A stretch of 64,000 nt of DNA from Flavobacterium pokkalii (GCF_014596575.1 NZ_NASZ01000012.1:1-64000), one strand, 5' to 3'. Positions 26,298 to 34,937 are shown, counted from the stretch's first letter. The notes: a model not told the origin generated them from the sequence alone. Numbers and translations are program-made.

Positions 26298-27374
26298 TTA
26301 ATGTTCTCCGTAACCTACCTCATCCATTTTACCTTTGAAAACTTTGTATTGAATGGTAAAATAACCAACAACCAAAAGTAAAGCTACCGCAAACCAATAC
26401 ACGCCCACTGACAAAGCATAATCTCCATTGGCTACATTATAGATCGTCAAAGAAGGATTCACCTTATTAGTTGAAGGCAAAACTTCCGGAAAAATAGAAG
26501 CCGTAGTCGAAGTAAATCCGCCAACCAAAAAAAGACTGGAAAACAAAAATCCGGTTCCGTCATTTTTAAAAGTTTTCACTTTAAAAAGCCCAAACAAGCC
26601 CACAAAAGTGATTAATGGAAAAATAAAAAGTATTGGATTTTCCAAAAAGTTATGAAATGGTTCTTTCTCTATAATATGCCAAACAGATAACGAAACAATT
26701 ACCAACACCAACAACACAAAATTCAACTTATAAACCAAGGCTTTTAATTGATTATTCAAAGACGAATTGGTTTTAAAAATAATCCAATTAGCACCATGAA
26801 TCATCAAAGCCACCACGCTTACCACACCAAGGAAAAGGGTAAACCAATCGATAATCCCCAGTTCATTGGCTACCGGACTAAAAGTGGGATTCCACAGTGG
26901 CAGGAAGAAAAAATGCGGCTCCTGAGTTGAAACGCCATTAACAACCATTCCTAAATTTACCCCGCGAACTACATTACCTAATGCCATTCCGAAAAACAAG
27001 GCCAACAATAAACTCGCAATTCCAAATGCTTTGTCCCAAACCGCTTCCCACATTCTGTTATGGATTTGTCCACGCAACTCTAACCCGACTGCTCTAAAAA
27101 TAAGCAACCACAAAATCATCATCAAAGGAAGATAAAAACCACTAAAAGAGGCGGCATACAAAGTTGGAAATGCATAAAACAACACTCCTCCTCCGGCAAT
27201 CAACCACACCTCATTGGCATCCCAAAATGGGCCAATCGCATTGGTAATTGCTTTTTTGTCTTTTTCTGTTTTGGCAAAAAACAAATGAATGATTCCCGCA
27301 CCAAAATCGTAACCATCCAACACTAAATAAGTTGCCAAAATGCCTATTAACACTATATACCAAAAGAATTCCAT
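26298..27374 (-). CDS. cydB: Cytochrome bd ubiquinol oxidase subunit II
   Basis: A 358-residue membrane subunit of the high-affinity cytochrome bd oxidase, partner of CydA in quinol-dependent reduction of oxygen. The N-terminus FWYIVLIGILATYLVLDGYDFGAG and the segment GPFWDANEVWLIAGGGVLFYAFP are highly characteristic. Eight or nine hydrophobic helices can be traced. It starts 3 bp after cydA stops, so the pair is co-transcribed. No CydX-like small subunit is visible in the 97 bp downstream. Bd oxidases tolerate sulfide, which fits the sulfur genes on both sides. Confidence 0.97.
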   Translation of the reverse strand: MEFFWYIVLIGILATYLVLDGYDFGAGIIHLFFAKTEKDKKAITNAIGPFWDANEVWLIAGGGVLFYAFPTLYAASFSGFYLPLMMILWLLIFRAVGLELRGQIHNRMWEAVWDKAFGIASLLLALFFGMALGNVVRGVNLGMVVNGVSTQEPHFFFLPLWNPTFSPVANELGIIDWFTLFLGVVSVVALMIHGANWIIFKTNSSLNNQLKALVYKLNFVLLVLVIVSLSVWHIIEKEPFHNFLENPILFIFPLITFVGLFGLFKVKTFKNDGTGFLFSSLFLVGGFTSTTASIFPEVLPSTNKVNPSLTIYNVANGDYALSVGVYWFAVALLLVVGYFTIQYKVFKGKMDEVGYGEH

Positions 27375-27377
27375 ACT

Positions 27378-28709
27378 TTATTTTTTTACCGGTTCAGGAC
27401 CGTGATAAATAATTTTTCCAACTAAAATTGCAAACAACATTCCCAACAAAGCATACAAACCAACAAATCCCATCAGCGTAAATAAGGTATTTCCAGATGA
27501 AACCGTTGGCGAAGCCCCGTCAGCAGTTCGTAATAAATCATATACTAACCAAGGTTGCCTTCCTAACTCAGCGGTGTACCAACCGGTAGTATTAGCAATA
27601 TAAGGGAATGGCATTAAAAACAGAAAAGACCACAACAACCATTTGGTTTGAAACAATTGTTTTCGTGTCAATTGAAAAGCAGCTAATACCATTACCCCAA
27701 TAAAAAGTGTTCCTAAACCTACCATAATGTGATACGCATAATACAATCCTGAAATATTCGTTGGATGCCTGTCTTCTGCAAACTGATCTAAACCTTTTAC
27801 TTCGGTATCCCAGTTTCCGTAAGTTAAAAAACTCAACACATTAGGAACCGCAATCTTATTATCCAGTTTTTTGTCTTTGACGTCCGGTTGCCCAATAAGA
27901 ACAATTTCAGCACCTTTTTTCTCCGTATGAAAAATTCCTTCCATCGCTGCAAAAGTCACCGGCTGGTGTTTTACCACATTTTTAGCCAACAAATCGCCTG
28001 TTGGCATCGCCACAATAACACTCGAAATCAATCCAAAAACAACTCCGGTTTTCAAAAACAATTTCCCGTAAGACACATTTTTATTCCACAAAATATAAAA
28101 CGCCCCAATTCCGGCTACCACAAAAGAACTTGTAACCAGTGAAGCCGCCTGATTGTGCAAATACGAAGGCCACAACCACACATTAGTAAACAAATCCTGG
28201 AAATTATTCAGCACAAATTTTCCGTTTTCCAAGACTTCATAACCTACAGGATTTTGCATCCAGGAATGCGTCGCAATAATCAAAAATCCGCTGGCCCAGG
28301 AACCTAAACAAATCAATAATCCGGTTACAAAATGCCAACGATGTCCCAGTATTTTTTCTCCAAATAAAAACATTCCTAAAAAAGACGATTCCAGAAAAAA
28401 GGAAAACATTCCTTCCATGGCTAAAGTTTGCCCTATAATTCCTCCAGTAAGTTCGGAAAATTTAGCCCAATTGGTTCCAAATTGAAATTCCATCGGAATT
28501 CCTGTTACTACTCCCATCGCAAAATTGAGCGCAAATATTCGCATCCAAAAATGAGTAGCTTTGTTGTAATGCGGATCATTGGTTTTGAGAAATTTCCATT
28601 TGAAATAAACAACAATCAACGAAAGTCCCATTGTCAATTGTGGAAACAAATAATGAAAGGTGATGGTAAATGCAAATTGCATTCGGTCATAAAAGAGCAT
28701 TTCTTCCAT
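27378..28709 (-). CDS. cydA: Cytochrome bd ubiquinol oxidase subunit I
   Basis: A 443-residue haem-bearing subunit. The N-terminus LFYDRMQFAFTITFHYLFPQ contains the His ligand region. Other signatures are EFQFGTNWAKFSELTGGIIG, the GRQPW motif in TAELGRQPWLVYD, and a short Q-loop as expected for the non-proteobacterial form. I start at 28709: it gives the family N-terminus, and the predicted -7 box TAAATTTG at 28737..28730 places transcription initiation near 28723, which leaves the upstream in-frame start untranscribed. It forms an operon with cydB and is divergent from the metallo-beta-lactamase/rhodanese operon. Confidence 0.97.
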   Translation of the reverse strand: MEEMLFYDRMQFAFTITFHYLFPQLTMGLSLIVVYFKWKFLKTNDPHYNKATHFWMRIFALNFAMGVVTGIPMEFQFGTNWAKFSELTGGIIGQTLAMEGMFSFFLESSFLGMFLFGEKILGHRWHFVTGLLICLGSWASGFLIIATHSWMQNPVGYEVLENGKFVLNNFQDLFTNVWLWPSYLHNQAASLVTSSFVVAGIGAFYILWNKNVSYGKLFLKTGVVFGLISSVIVAMPTGDLLAKNVVKHQPVTFAAMEGIFHTEKKGAEIVLIGQPDVKDKKLDNKIAVPNVLSFLTYGNWDTEVKGLDQFAEDRHPTNISGLYYAYHIMVGLGTLFIGVMVLAAFQLTRKQLFQTKWLLWSFLFLMPFPYIANTTGWYTAELGRQPWLVYDLLRTADGASPTVSSGNTLFTLMGFVGLYALLGMLFAILVGKIIYHGPEPVKK

Positions 28710-28729
28710 ACGAAGTTTTTTTGATAGCA

Positions 28730-28737
28730 CAAATTTA
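28730..28737 (-). promoter_or_regulatory. Promoter of cydAB (-7 box)
   Basis: Minus-strand TAAATTTG matches TAnnTTTG. The expected start is near 28723, giving a leader of about 14 nt before the chosen cydA ATG. No copy of the GTnAC-N4-GTnAC operator is present at the matching upstream distance, so cydAB control appears separate. Confidence 0.55.
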
Positions 28738-28825
28738 ACTCAAATGCCTTGAAAAGCCTTATTGAGAAAGACTTTTTAATTTACTTTTTGATTTTTTGAC
28801 AAAATATACAATTAATCCCCATAAT

Positions 28826-28869
28826 GTAACTTTAGTCACTTCCTGCGCTTTTACTATGCTTTATCTTTG
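28826..28869 (+). promoter_or_regulatory. Crp/Fnr-type operator and promoter before the MBL-rhodanese operon
   Basis: GTAACtttaGTCAC (28826-28839) is followed after 22 bp by a perfect -7 box TATCTTTG (28862-28869). In the opposite orientation the palindrome reads GTGACtaaaGTTAC, nearly identical to the tauE site, with the same distance to the -7 box. Predicted start near 28876, 20 nt before the ATG. Confidence 0.65.
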
Positions 28870-28895
28870 TTACATCAAATTAAAAAAATCATTTT

Positions 28896-30314
28896 ATGAA
28901 AATAGAACAAATATATACCGGATGTTTAGCACAAGGTGCTTACTATATTACTTCTAATGGCGAAGCTGCTATTATTGACCCACTGCGTGAAGTACAACCT
29001 TATTTAGACCGTTTGAAACGTGATAAAGTAAAACTAAAATACATTTTCGAAACCCACTTCCACGCTGATTTCGTTTCAGGACATGTGGATTTGAGTAAAG
29101 CAACCGAAGCTCCAATTGTTTACGGACCGACAGCTCAACCGGAATTTGACGCCATCATTGCCACTGACGGACAGGAATTCAAAATTGGAAATGTAACGAT
29201 TAAAGTTTTACACACTCCGGGACACACCATGGAAAGTGCTACTTTTTTATTACTTGACAAAAACGGCAAAGAACATGCTATCTTCTCGGGAGATACTTTG
29301 TTTATTGGCGATGTAGGACGTCCGGATTTGGCACAAAAAGCAGCTCACATGACACAGGAACAATTAGCGGCTACTTTATATCATTCGTTAAGAGATAAAA
29401 TCATGACTTTGCCGGATGACGTTATTGTATATCCTGCTCATGGTGCCGGAAGTGCCTGCGGAAAAAACATGAGTAAAGAAACTGTTTCGACTATTGGAAA
29501 TCAAAAAGCTACTAATTACGCTTTAAGAGCCAATATGACAGAAGCTGAATTCATCAAAGAAGTAACCGATGGATTATTGCCTCCTCCGGCTTATTTTGGG
29601 ATGAACGTTGCCATGAACAAACAAGGTTATGAGAGTTTTGAAAAAGTGCTAAATCAAGGAATGGTTGGAATTCCTGCTGCTGACTTTGAAGCCGTTGCTG
29701 ACGAAAGCGGTGCCTTGATTTTAGATACCCGAAAAAATGGTGTTTTTGCCAAAGGATTTATTCCGCAATCCATCAACATCGGAATCGAAGGTGATTTTGC
29801 TCCGTGGGTGGGCGCTTTAATTGCCGATGTACGACAACCAATTATTTTGGTTACCGAAATTGATCAGGAAGAAGAAGCTGTTACCCGATTAAGTCGCGTA
29901 GGTTTTGATAATATTTTGGGACATTTAGAAGGCGGATTTGAAGCCTGGAAAAATGCCGGAAAAGAAATCGATAGCATTCATCGTATTACCGCTGAAGCAT
30001 TTGCCAAAGAAATAAAAATTGGCGAAAGCAAAATTGTTGATGTTCGTAAAGAAAGTGAATATGCTGCCGAACATATCGAAGAAGCATATTCAAAGCCACT
30101 AGCCTACATAAACGATTGGATTAAAGACATCAATCCGCAGGAAGCTTTCTATATTCATTGTGCAGGTGGATACCGCAGCATGATTGCAGCATCAATTCTT
30201 CAGGCAAGAGGTTTTAGAAACTTTACCGAAGTAGAAGGCGGTTTTAATGCTATTGCAAAAACGACTGTTCCTAAAACGGATTTTGTGTGTCAAAGCAAAA
30301 CTTTAAAATTATAA
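28896..30314 (+). CDS. Persulfide-dioxygenase-like metallo-beta-lactamase fused to two rhodanese domains
   Basis: A 472-residue cytosolic protein. The N-terminal metallo-beta-lactamase domain (1-230) resembles ETHE1-type persulfide dioxygenases: THFHADFVSGH at 53-63, LHTPGHTMESATF, FSGDTLFIGDVGRPDL and VYPAHGAGSACG. Rhodanese domain 1 (about 260-350) lacks the catalytic Cys; its loop reads ILVTEIDQEEEA. Rhodanese domain 2 (about 365-465) is intact, with HCAGGYRS. The expected role is oxidation of glutathione- or thiol-persulfide to sulfite, with the active rhodanese exchanging sulfur. It is the first gene of a rightward operon reaching the DUF6132 gene, under a predicted Crp/Fnr promoter. Confidence 0.9.
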   Translation: MKIEQIYTGCLAQGAYYITSNGEAAIIDPLREVQPYLDRLKRDKVKLKYIFETHFHADFVSGHVDLSKATEAPIVYGPTAQPEFDAIIATDGQEFKIGNVTIKVLHTPGHTMESATFLLLDKNGKEHAIFSGDTLFIGDVGRPDLAQKAAHMTQEQLAATLYHSLRDKIMTLPDDVIVYPAHGAGSACGKNMSKETVSTIGNQKATNYALRANMTEAEFIKEVTDGLLPPPAYFGMNVAMNKQGYESFEKVLNQGMVGIPAADFEAVADESGALILDTRKNGVFAKGFIPQSINIGIEGDFAPWVGALIADVRQPIILVTEIDQEEEAVTRLSRVGFDNILGHLEGGFEAWKNAGKEIDSIHRITAEAFAKEIKIGESKIVDVRKESEYAAEHIEEAYSKPLAYINDWIKDINPQEAFYIHCAGGYRSMIAASILQARGFRNFTEVEGGFNAIAKTTVPKTDFVCQSKTLKL

Positions 30315-30393
30315 CTACTTGATTTTAAACAGATTTATCCGTAAATTTATATAATAATACGATTGCATTAATAACCCTTAAATTGTAGAAATC

Positions 30394-30606
30394 ATGAAAC
30401 ATAATATGGGAAAAACAGACAAGACAATCCGTGTGATTATCGCTATTACATTTGCGACATTATATTTTACGAATGTTGTTACAGGAAATTTAGGTATCTT
30501 CTTCTTAGCAATGGCAGCAATCCTGTTAATTACTGTTTCTATCAATTTTTGCCCAATGTATACTCCTTGGGGAATTAATACAAACAAAAAGAAAATAAGT
30601 CATTAA
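30394..30606 (+). CDS. DUF2892 (YgaP transmembrane-domain-like) small membrane protein
   Basis: A 70-residue protein with two hydrophobic helices (VIIAITFATLYFTNVV and LGIFFLAMAAILLITVSI), starting MGKTDKTIRV after a short leader. A single Cys lies in NFCPMYTPWGIN. The family corresponds to the membrane part of E. coli YgaP, in which it is fused to a rhodanese; here it is a separate gene inside a rhodanese operon. It ends 1 bp before the methyltransferase gene. A role as membrane anchor or sulfur-compound channel is inference. Confidence 0.85.
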   Translation: MKHNMGKTDKTIRVIIAITFATLYFTNVVTGNLGIFFLAMAAILLITVSINFCPMYTPWGINTNKKKISH

Positions 30607-30607
30607 A

Positions 30608-31450
30608 ATGATTGCAAATAAAGAACAATGCTGCACCGTAAGCTGCGAAAGCCCGCTGGATCAAAACTACTGGGACGCACAATACAAGTCCAAAGCCACC
30701 GGATGGGATTTAGGTGAAATTGCACCTCCCATCAAAAATTTTATTGATTCTTTAGAAAATAAAAACAGCCGCATCCTGATTCCGGGATGCGGAAATACCT
30801 ATGAGGCCATATACCTATTAGCTAAAGGTTTTACCAATATTACCATTATTGATATTGCACCAACATTAGTTGCGCTGTTACAGGAAAAATTTGCCAATAA
30901 TGCAAATATAAAAATTATTCTGGGAGACTTTTTTGAACACAAAGGTGAATACGATGTTATTATTGAACAAACTTTCTTTTGTGCGCTACCTCCTTTTATG
31001 CGTCAAAAATATGTTTGGAAAATGCACCAACTTTTAGCTCGTAACGGAATTTTAGCTGGCTTACTTTTTAATCGTGATTTTGATGTGAATCCCCCTTTTG
31101 GTGGTAACCAAAAAGAATACGAAATGCTTTTTAAAGCTGGATTTCATTTTGAAAAATTAGAAGTAGCTCTGGATTCGGCGGCACCAAGAAAAGACACAGA
31201 ATTGTTTTTTGAATTCCAAAAAAATAATGCGGTTACGGTACAACTTTATACCTTTGAAGGGATTACCTGTAGCGGTTGTATGGAAAATGTTTTGTATAAA
31301 ATAGCAGCTCTTTCCGGAGTTCTAAATGTAAGTATGAGTACCAATTTCGAAGAAATTCTAATCGTTAGCCAAGAGGAAATTCCTTTACAGCAACTTCAAA
31401 AAATAGTTTCTCATGATGAAAAATATAAAATCCAACCTATAAAAGCATGA
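30608..31450 (+). CDS. TPMT-like thiol methyltransferase fused to a CxxC heavy-metal-associated domain
   Basis: A 280-residue fusion. Residues 15-205 form a SAM-dependent methyltransferase of the thiopurine/thiol methyltransferase family: YWDAQYKSKATGWDLGEIAP, SAM motif ILIPGCGNTYEA at 56-67, the acidic IDIAPTLV and EQTFFCALPP. Residues 208-278 form a ferredoxin-like HMA domain with GITCSGC (Cys221, Cys224). Cys8, Cys9 and Cys13 add a Cys-rich N-terminus. TPMT-like bacterial enzymes methylate sulfide, thiols, selenite or halides. The CxxC domain may bind metal or, in this sulfur context, shuttle persulfide sulfur. Its stop overlaps the next start (ATGA), implying coupled translation. Confidence 0.85.
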   Translation: MIANKEQCCTVSCESPLDQNYWDAQYKSKATGWDLGEIAPPIKNFIDSLENKNSRILIPGCGNTYEAIYLLAKGFTNITIIDIAPTLVALLQEKFANNANIKIILGDFFEHKGEYDVIIEQTFFCALPPFMRQKYVWKMHQLLARNGILAGLLFNRDFDVNPPFGGNQKEYEMLFKAGFHFEKLEVALDSAAPRKDTELFFEFQKNNAVTVQLYTFEGITCSGCMENVLYKIAALSGVLNVSMSTNFEEILIVSQEEIPLQQLQKIVSHDEKYKIQPIKA

Positions 31451-31653
31451 AACAATTATTATTTTCCAACTGGCACATTATGCGTATCATTCGCCTGCTA
31501 TTCGGATTATTTTCCTTACAACAGGCTTTTCAATACCGCGAAATTCTTTTTGGAGTAATGGCTGCCTTTTTTCTGTTTCAGGCTATTTTTAATACAGGTT
31601 GCAGCTTAAACGAATGTTCAATTCCTAAAAACAAAACCAACAATGAACAATAA
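31447..31653 (+). CDS. Small membrane protein of the sulfur operon
   Basis: A 68-residue protein with two hydrophobic segments (IIRLLFGLFSLQQAF and ILFGVMAAFFLFQAIF) and a conserved-looking NTGCSLNEC near the C-terminus. It resembles the short hypothetical proteins that precede thioredoxin in many Flavobacterium genomes and is distantly DUF2892-like; I cannot assign a function. It starts inside the stop region of the methyltransferase gene (ATGA) and its last 11 bp overlap the thioredoxin gene, so all three are translationally linked. Confidence 0.75.
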   Translation: MKQLLFSNWHIMRIIRLLFGLFSLQQAFQYREILFGVMAAFFLFQAIFNTGCSLNECSIPKNKTNNEQ

Positions 31654-31945
31654 TTTTAACGAACTCATACAATCTGAAAAACCAATTTTGGTTGACTTTT
31701 TTGCTACCTGGTGTGGTCCCTGCAAAATGTTAAGTCCTATTTTAAAAGATGTAAAAGACCAACTGGGAGATCAAATTTCGATTATAAAAATTGATGTGGA
31801 CAAAAACCAGCAAATTGCAGCTCAATATCAGGTTCGCGGCGTTCCAACAATGATTTTGTTCCAAAAAGGACAACAATTGTGGAGACAATCGGGAGTATTA
31901 GATAAAAGCACCATTGTAAATACCATTTTATCAAAAAAAATATAA
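31643..31945 (+). CDS. trxA: Thioredoxin
   Basis: A 100-residue cytosolic thioredoxin with the active site WCGPC in FFATWCGPCKML and the cis-proline loop VRGVPTMILF. There is no signal peptide. In this operon it could reduce rhodanese persulfides or disulfides left by sulfur transfer. It starts 11 bp inside the preceding small membrane gene and ends in TAATG, which also starts the DUF6132 gene. A housekeeping role cannot be excluded. Confidence 0.93.
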   Translation: MNNNFNELIQSEKPILVDFFATWCGPCKMLSPILKDVKDQLGDQISIIKIDVDKNQQIAAQYQVRGVPTMILFQKGQQLWRQSGVLDKSTIVNTILSKKI

Positions 31946-32106
31946 TGAACAAAAAAACATTCATAGTAACCCTCATCGGAGTACTTATTGGTGCTGTCGC
32001 AGGCTACTTGTATTATAAATATGTAGGCTGCATCACGGGGACTTGCGTCATTACTTCCAGACCTTTGAACGCTACTCTTTACGGCGCTTTAATTGGCGGA
32101 TTATAA
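31945..32106 (+). CDS. DUF6132-like small membrane protein
   Basis: A 53-residue protein starting MNKKTFIVTLIGVLIGAVAG, with the ATG sharing its A with the thioredoxin stop (TAATG). One hydrophobic helix is followed by YLYYKYVGCITGTCVITSRP and a second glycine-rich hydrophobic stretch, LYGALIGGL. The two Cys in VGCITGTC recall the DUF6132 family of Bacteroidetes membrane proteins near thioredoxin and rhodanese genes. The function is unknown. Coupled overlap with trxA makes translation very likely despite the small size. Confidence 0.85.
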   Translation: MNKKTFIVTLIGVLIGAVAGYLYYKYVGCITGTCVITSRPLNATLYGALIGGL

Positions 32107-32158
32107 AGCAGTTCATTCATTAAAAAAGAGAAAAAGTAATTTCGATTACTTTTTTTTC

Positions 32159-32195
32159 TACCTTTGTTAACCAAATGGTTAAACCAAATAGTTAA
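32159..32195 (+). promoter_or_regulatory. Promoter and TetR operator before the efflux operon
   Basis: Perfect -7 box TACCTTTG (32159-32166) runs directly into TTAACCA-AA-TGGTTAA (32167-32182), and a second partial copy, ACCAAATAGTTAA, follows up to 32195. An inverted repeat covering the transcription start of a TetR gene is typical of autorepression that also silences the downstream exporter. Confidence 0.65.
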
Positions 32196-32204
32196 AAAGC
32201 AAAA

Positions 32205-32798
32205 ATGACAACTGAAGAAAAAATATTTAATGCTGCCCGAATTGTTTTTCAAAAGAAAGGTTTTGCCGGTGCCCGCATGCAGGAAATTGCAGATGAAGCC
32301 GGCATTAACAAAGCCATGCTGCATTATTGTTTTAAAAACAAACAACAATTGTTTCAGGCGGTTTTTATGAAAGCTTTTAGCCAACTCGCACCGCAAATCA
32401 ATACTATTTTTAATTCGGAAAAGACAGTTTTTGAAAAAATCCACCAGTTTACTCAGGAATACATTGACTTTGTAATTCAAAATCCTTTTTTGCCCCAATT
32501 TATCATTCAGGAAATGAACAACAATCCGGAGTTTGTAATGTCGATTTTAAATCACGAAAACCGACCTCATCCTGCTGTTTTAATTACTCAAATTGAACAG
32601 GAAATTCAGCAGGGAATTATCAAACCACTCGATCCAAAACAATTATTGTTAAATATTTTTTCGATGACTGTTTTCCCATTTGCAGCACAAACCATGGTTA
32701 AGGGTATTCTTCGCATCAATGATTCTGAGTTTAACCAAATGATGGAAGAACGTAAAACGATTATTGCACAAGACATTATAAATTCGATAAAAAAATGA
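32205..32798 (+). CDS. TetR-family transcription repressor
   Basis: A 197-residue regulator. The N-terminal helix-turn-helix covers about 5-50 ([40 protein letters not shown]), followed by an all-helical ligand domain. The E. coli counterpart CecR (YbiH) is a TetR protein controlling the ybhGFSR exporter, and the gene order here is comparable. It overlaps the TolC gene by 4 bp (ATGA) and has an inverted repeat over its own promoter. The inducing compound cannot be read from the sequence. Confidence 0.93.
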   Translation: MTTEEKIFNAARIVFQKKGFAGARMQEIADEAGINKAMLHYCFKNKQQLFQAVFMKAFSQLAPQINTIFNSEKTVFEKIHQFTQEYIDFVIQNPFLPQFIIQEMNNNPEFVMSILNHENRPHPAVLITQIEQEIQQGIIKPLDPKQLLLNIFSMTVFPFAAQTMVKGILRINDSEFNQMMEERKTIIAQDIINSIKK

Positions 32799-34051
32799 GA
32801 ACCATCAAAATCTTATTGCTATTCTTATTTCCGTTCTTAGCGTTAGCTCAGCAACAATTATCTCTGGAAGATTGCTACAAACTGGCAGATAAAAACTATC
32901 CTTTGGCGAAACAAAATGATTTATTGGCAAGAAAATCGCAACTGGAAATCCAAAATATGGACAAAGACTATCTTCCAAAAATTGATTTGAATGCTCAGGC
33001 TACTTATCAATCGGAGGTAACTCAGGTTCCCATAAAAATTCCGAATGCAACAATCAATCCACTGAATAAAGATCAATATCGCGCCACACTGGATGTAAAC
33101 CAGATTATCTACAACGGCGGATTGCATGAGATGAATACCAAAATGAAAGAAACTCAAAACAAGTTGCAACAACAACAAGTTGCCGTTTCTTTGTACCAAT
33201 TGAAATTAAAAATTAACCAACTGTATTTCTCCGTTTTTCTGTTACAGGAACAAAAAGAAATTCTGCTGGCAAAACAAAAACAATTACAGTCAAAAATTAA
33301 CGAGGTAAAATCCGGAGTAAAATTTGGTGCGCTCCTTCCCTCTTATCAAAAAATGTTGGAAGCTGAAAATTTAAAAATCCAACAGCAACTTAGCGAAATC
33401 AAATTTGATAAAAATAAAGCTTTAGAAAGTCTTGCGCTTTTAACCAATACAACTTTTGAAGAAAATATCATTTTAAACAAACCTGTTTTAAACCGGAATT
33501 TAAACCTGTCCAACAACCGACCTGAACTAAAACTATACGAGATTCAAAACGAACAAATGGATATTTCAAAAGAAGTCATTTCCAAAAATAATCTTCCTAA
33601 ACTCAAAGCTTTTGGCCAGGCTGGTTATGGAAATCCGGGACTGAATATGCTGGACAATTCATTTCAAACTTTTTACATCGTAGGATTAAAAGCCAATTGG
33701 AATGTTTTTGACTGGAACAAATCGAAAACAGAAAAGGAAATACTTACAGTTTCAAAAGACATGATTGCGACCGAAAAAGAAAACTTTTTGCTAAACAATC
33801 AGCTACAATCCCAGGAGTTGGAAAAAGAAATTCAAAAATTGGAAACCATCAGCGCACAGGATAATGAAATTATTGAATTAAGAAATTCTGTTTTAAAAGC
33901 TACCGAAGCGCAGCTAAAATACGGGGCCATCACACTTTCGGATTACATTGTGGAATTTACCCATTTTTACGAAGCACAAACCAATCAAAAATTACACAAA
34001 ATCCAATTGCTTTTGGCTATCGCCAATTACAATATCATTCAGGGAAACTAA
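32795..34051 (+). CDS. TolC-family outer-membrane efflux channel
   Basis: A 418-residue outer-membrane channel protein. The signal peptide [14 protein letters not shown] is followed by [20 protein letters not shown], the usual start of the family. Long coiled-coil helices carry [21 protein letters not shown], and a second repeat lies at [25 protein letters not shown]. It forms the outer exit duct for the HlyD/ABC components encoded downstream. Its start overlaps the TetR stop, and the adaptor gene begins 10 bp after its stop codon. Confidence 0.92.
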   Translation: MRTIKILLLFLFPFLALAQQQLSLEDCYKLADKNYPLAKQNDLLARKSQLEIQNMDKDYLPKIDLNAQATYQSEVTQVPIKIPNATINPLNKDQYRATLDVNQIIYNGGLHEMNTKMKETQNKLQQQQVAVSLYQLKLKINQLYFSVFLLQEQKEILLAKQKQLQSKINEVKSGVKFGALLPSYQKMLEAENLKIQQQLSEIKFDKNKALESLALLTNTTFEENIILNKPVLNRNLNLSNNRPELKLYEIQNEQMDISKEVISKNNLPKLKAFGQAGYGNPGLNMLDNSFQTFYIVGLKANWNVFDWNKSKTEKEILTVSKDMIATEKENFLLNNQLQSQELEKEIQKLETISAQDNEIIELRNSVLKATEAQLKYGAITLSDYIVEFTHFYEAQTNQKLHKIQLLLAIANYNIIQGN

Positions 34052-34061
34052 AGAAAATAAC

Positions 34062-34937
34062 ATGAAAAATATAGCAACACTTATTATCTTAATCGGATTC
34101 ATTTCCTGCAACAAAGACAACGAAAAAGCCGATGGTTACGGCAATTTTGAAGCTACAGAAATTACTATTTCGGCAGAAGCCAATGGAAAATTACTTTCTT
34201 TTAATGTCGAAGAAGGAAATCAACTGGAAGCGAATACTCCCATTGGTTTAATTGACACTACCCAACTCTATTTGAGCAAAATGCAATTAATTGCATCGCA
34301 AAAAACCATTGCTTCTAAATCTGAAAATGTCTTATCGCAAAACAATGTATTGCAGGAACAGTTAAAAACCGCTTTAATTGAACAAAAAAGAATTCAAAAT
34401 ATGTTTGCCGAAGCGGCTGCCACGCAGCGTCAATTGGACGAAGTCAATGGGAAAGTCAATGTTTTGAAACAACAAATGAACAGCACCAAAACACAAAACG
34501 CTCCAATTGACAATGAAGCCAAATCGATTGCTGTTCAAATTAAAAAAATTGAGGATCAAATTGAAAAATCAAAGATTATCAATCCTGTCAAAGGAACCGT
34601 TTTAGCCAAATATGCCGAGCCAAACGAAATTACCGCTTTTGGAAAACCATTGTACAAAATTGCCGATATTTCCGAAATGACTTTGCGTGTTTATGTAAGC
34701 GAAACCCAATTGCCACAGCTAAAAATTGGGCAAAAAGTGACGGTTAAAATCGATACCGAAAACGAAATGAAAAATTACGAAGGAACGGTTTCCTGGATAT
34801 CATCTTCAGCTGAATTCACTCCAAAAATTATCCAAACTAAAGAAGAACGTGTTAATTTGGTTTATGCCGTAAAAATTACCGTAAAAAACGATGGAGCCTT
34901 GAAAATTGGTATGCCGGCTGAAATGTGGATTCACTAA
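34062..34937 (+). CDS. HlyD/YbhG-like periplasmic adaptor lipoprotein
   Basis: Membrane fusion protein of 291 residues linking the inner-membrane ABC exporter to TolC. The leader NIATLIILIGFISC ends at Cys16, so it is probably a lipoprotein. YGNFEATEITISAEANGKLLSF begins the lipoyl-like domain, followed by a coiled-coil hairpin at about 85-180 and by PVKGTVLAKYAEPNEI and the beta-barrel domain. I start at 34062; the frame is open much further upstream but overlaps tolC and lacks a leader. The order and sequence resemble E. coli YbhG. Confidence 0.9.
   Translation: MKNIATLIILIGFISCNKDNEKADGYGNFEATEITISAEANGKLLSFNVEEGNQLEANTPIGLIDTTQLYLSKMQLIASQKTIASKSENVLSQNNVLQEQLKTALIEQKRIQNMFAEAAATQRQLDEVNGKVNVLKQQMNSTKTQNAPIDNEAKSIAVQIKKIEDQIEKSKIINPVKGTVLAKYAEPNEITAFGKPLYKIADISEMTLRVYVSETQLPQLKIGQKVTVKIDTENEMKNYEGTVSWISSSAEFTPKIIQTKEERVNLVYAVKITVKNDGALKIGMPAEMWIH

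Noticed and set aside
28760..28773. A Crp/Fnr operator at the matching distance before cydAB
   Set aside because: The sequence there (TTATTGAGAAAGAC) does not match either half-site, so cydAB is not assigned to that regulator.
32079..32498. A 139-codon minus-strand frame opposite the TetR promoter and gene
   Set aside because: It runs through the TetR gene and the end of the DUF6132 gene, and the sequence is low-complexity Phe/Lys-rich. No support for a protein.
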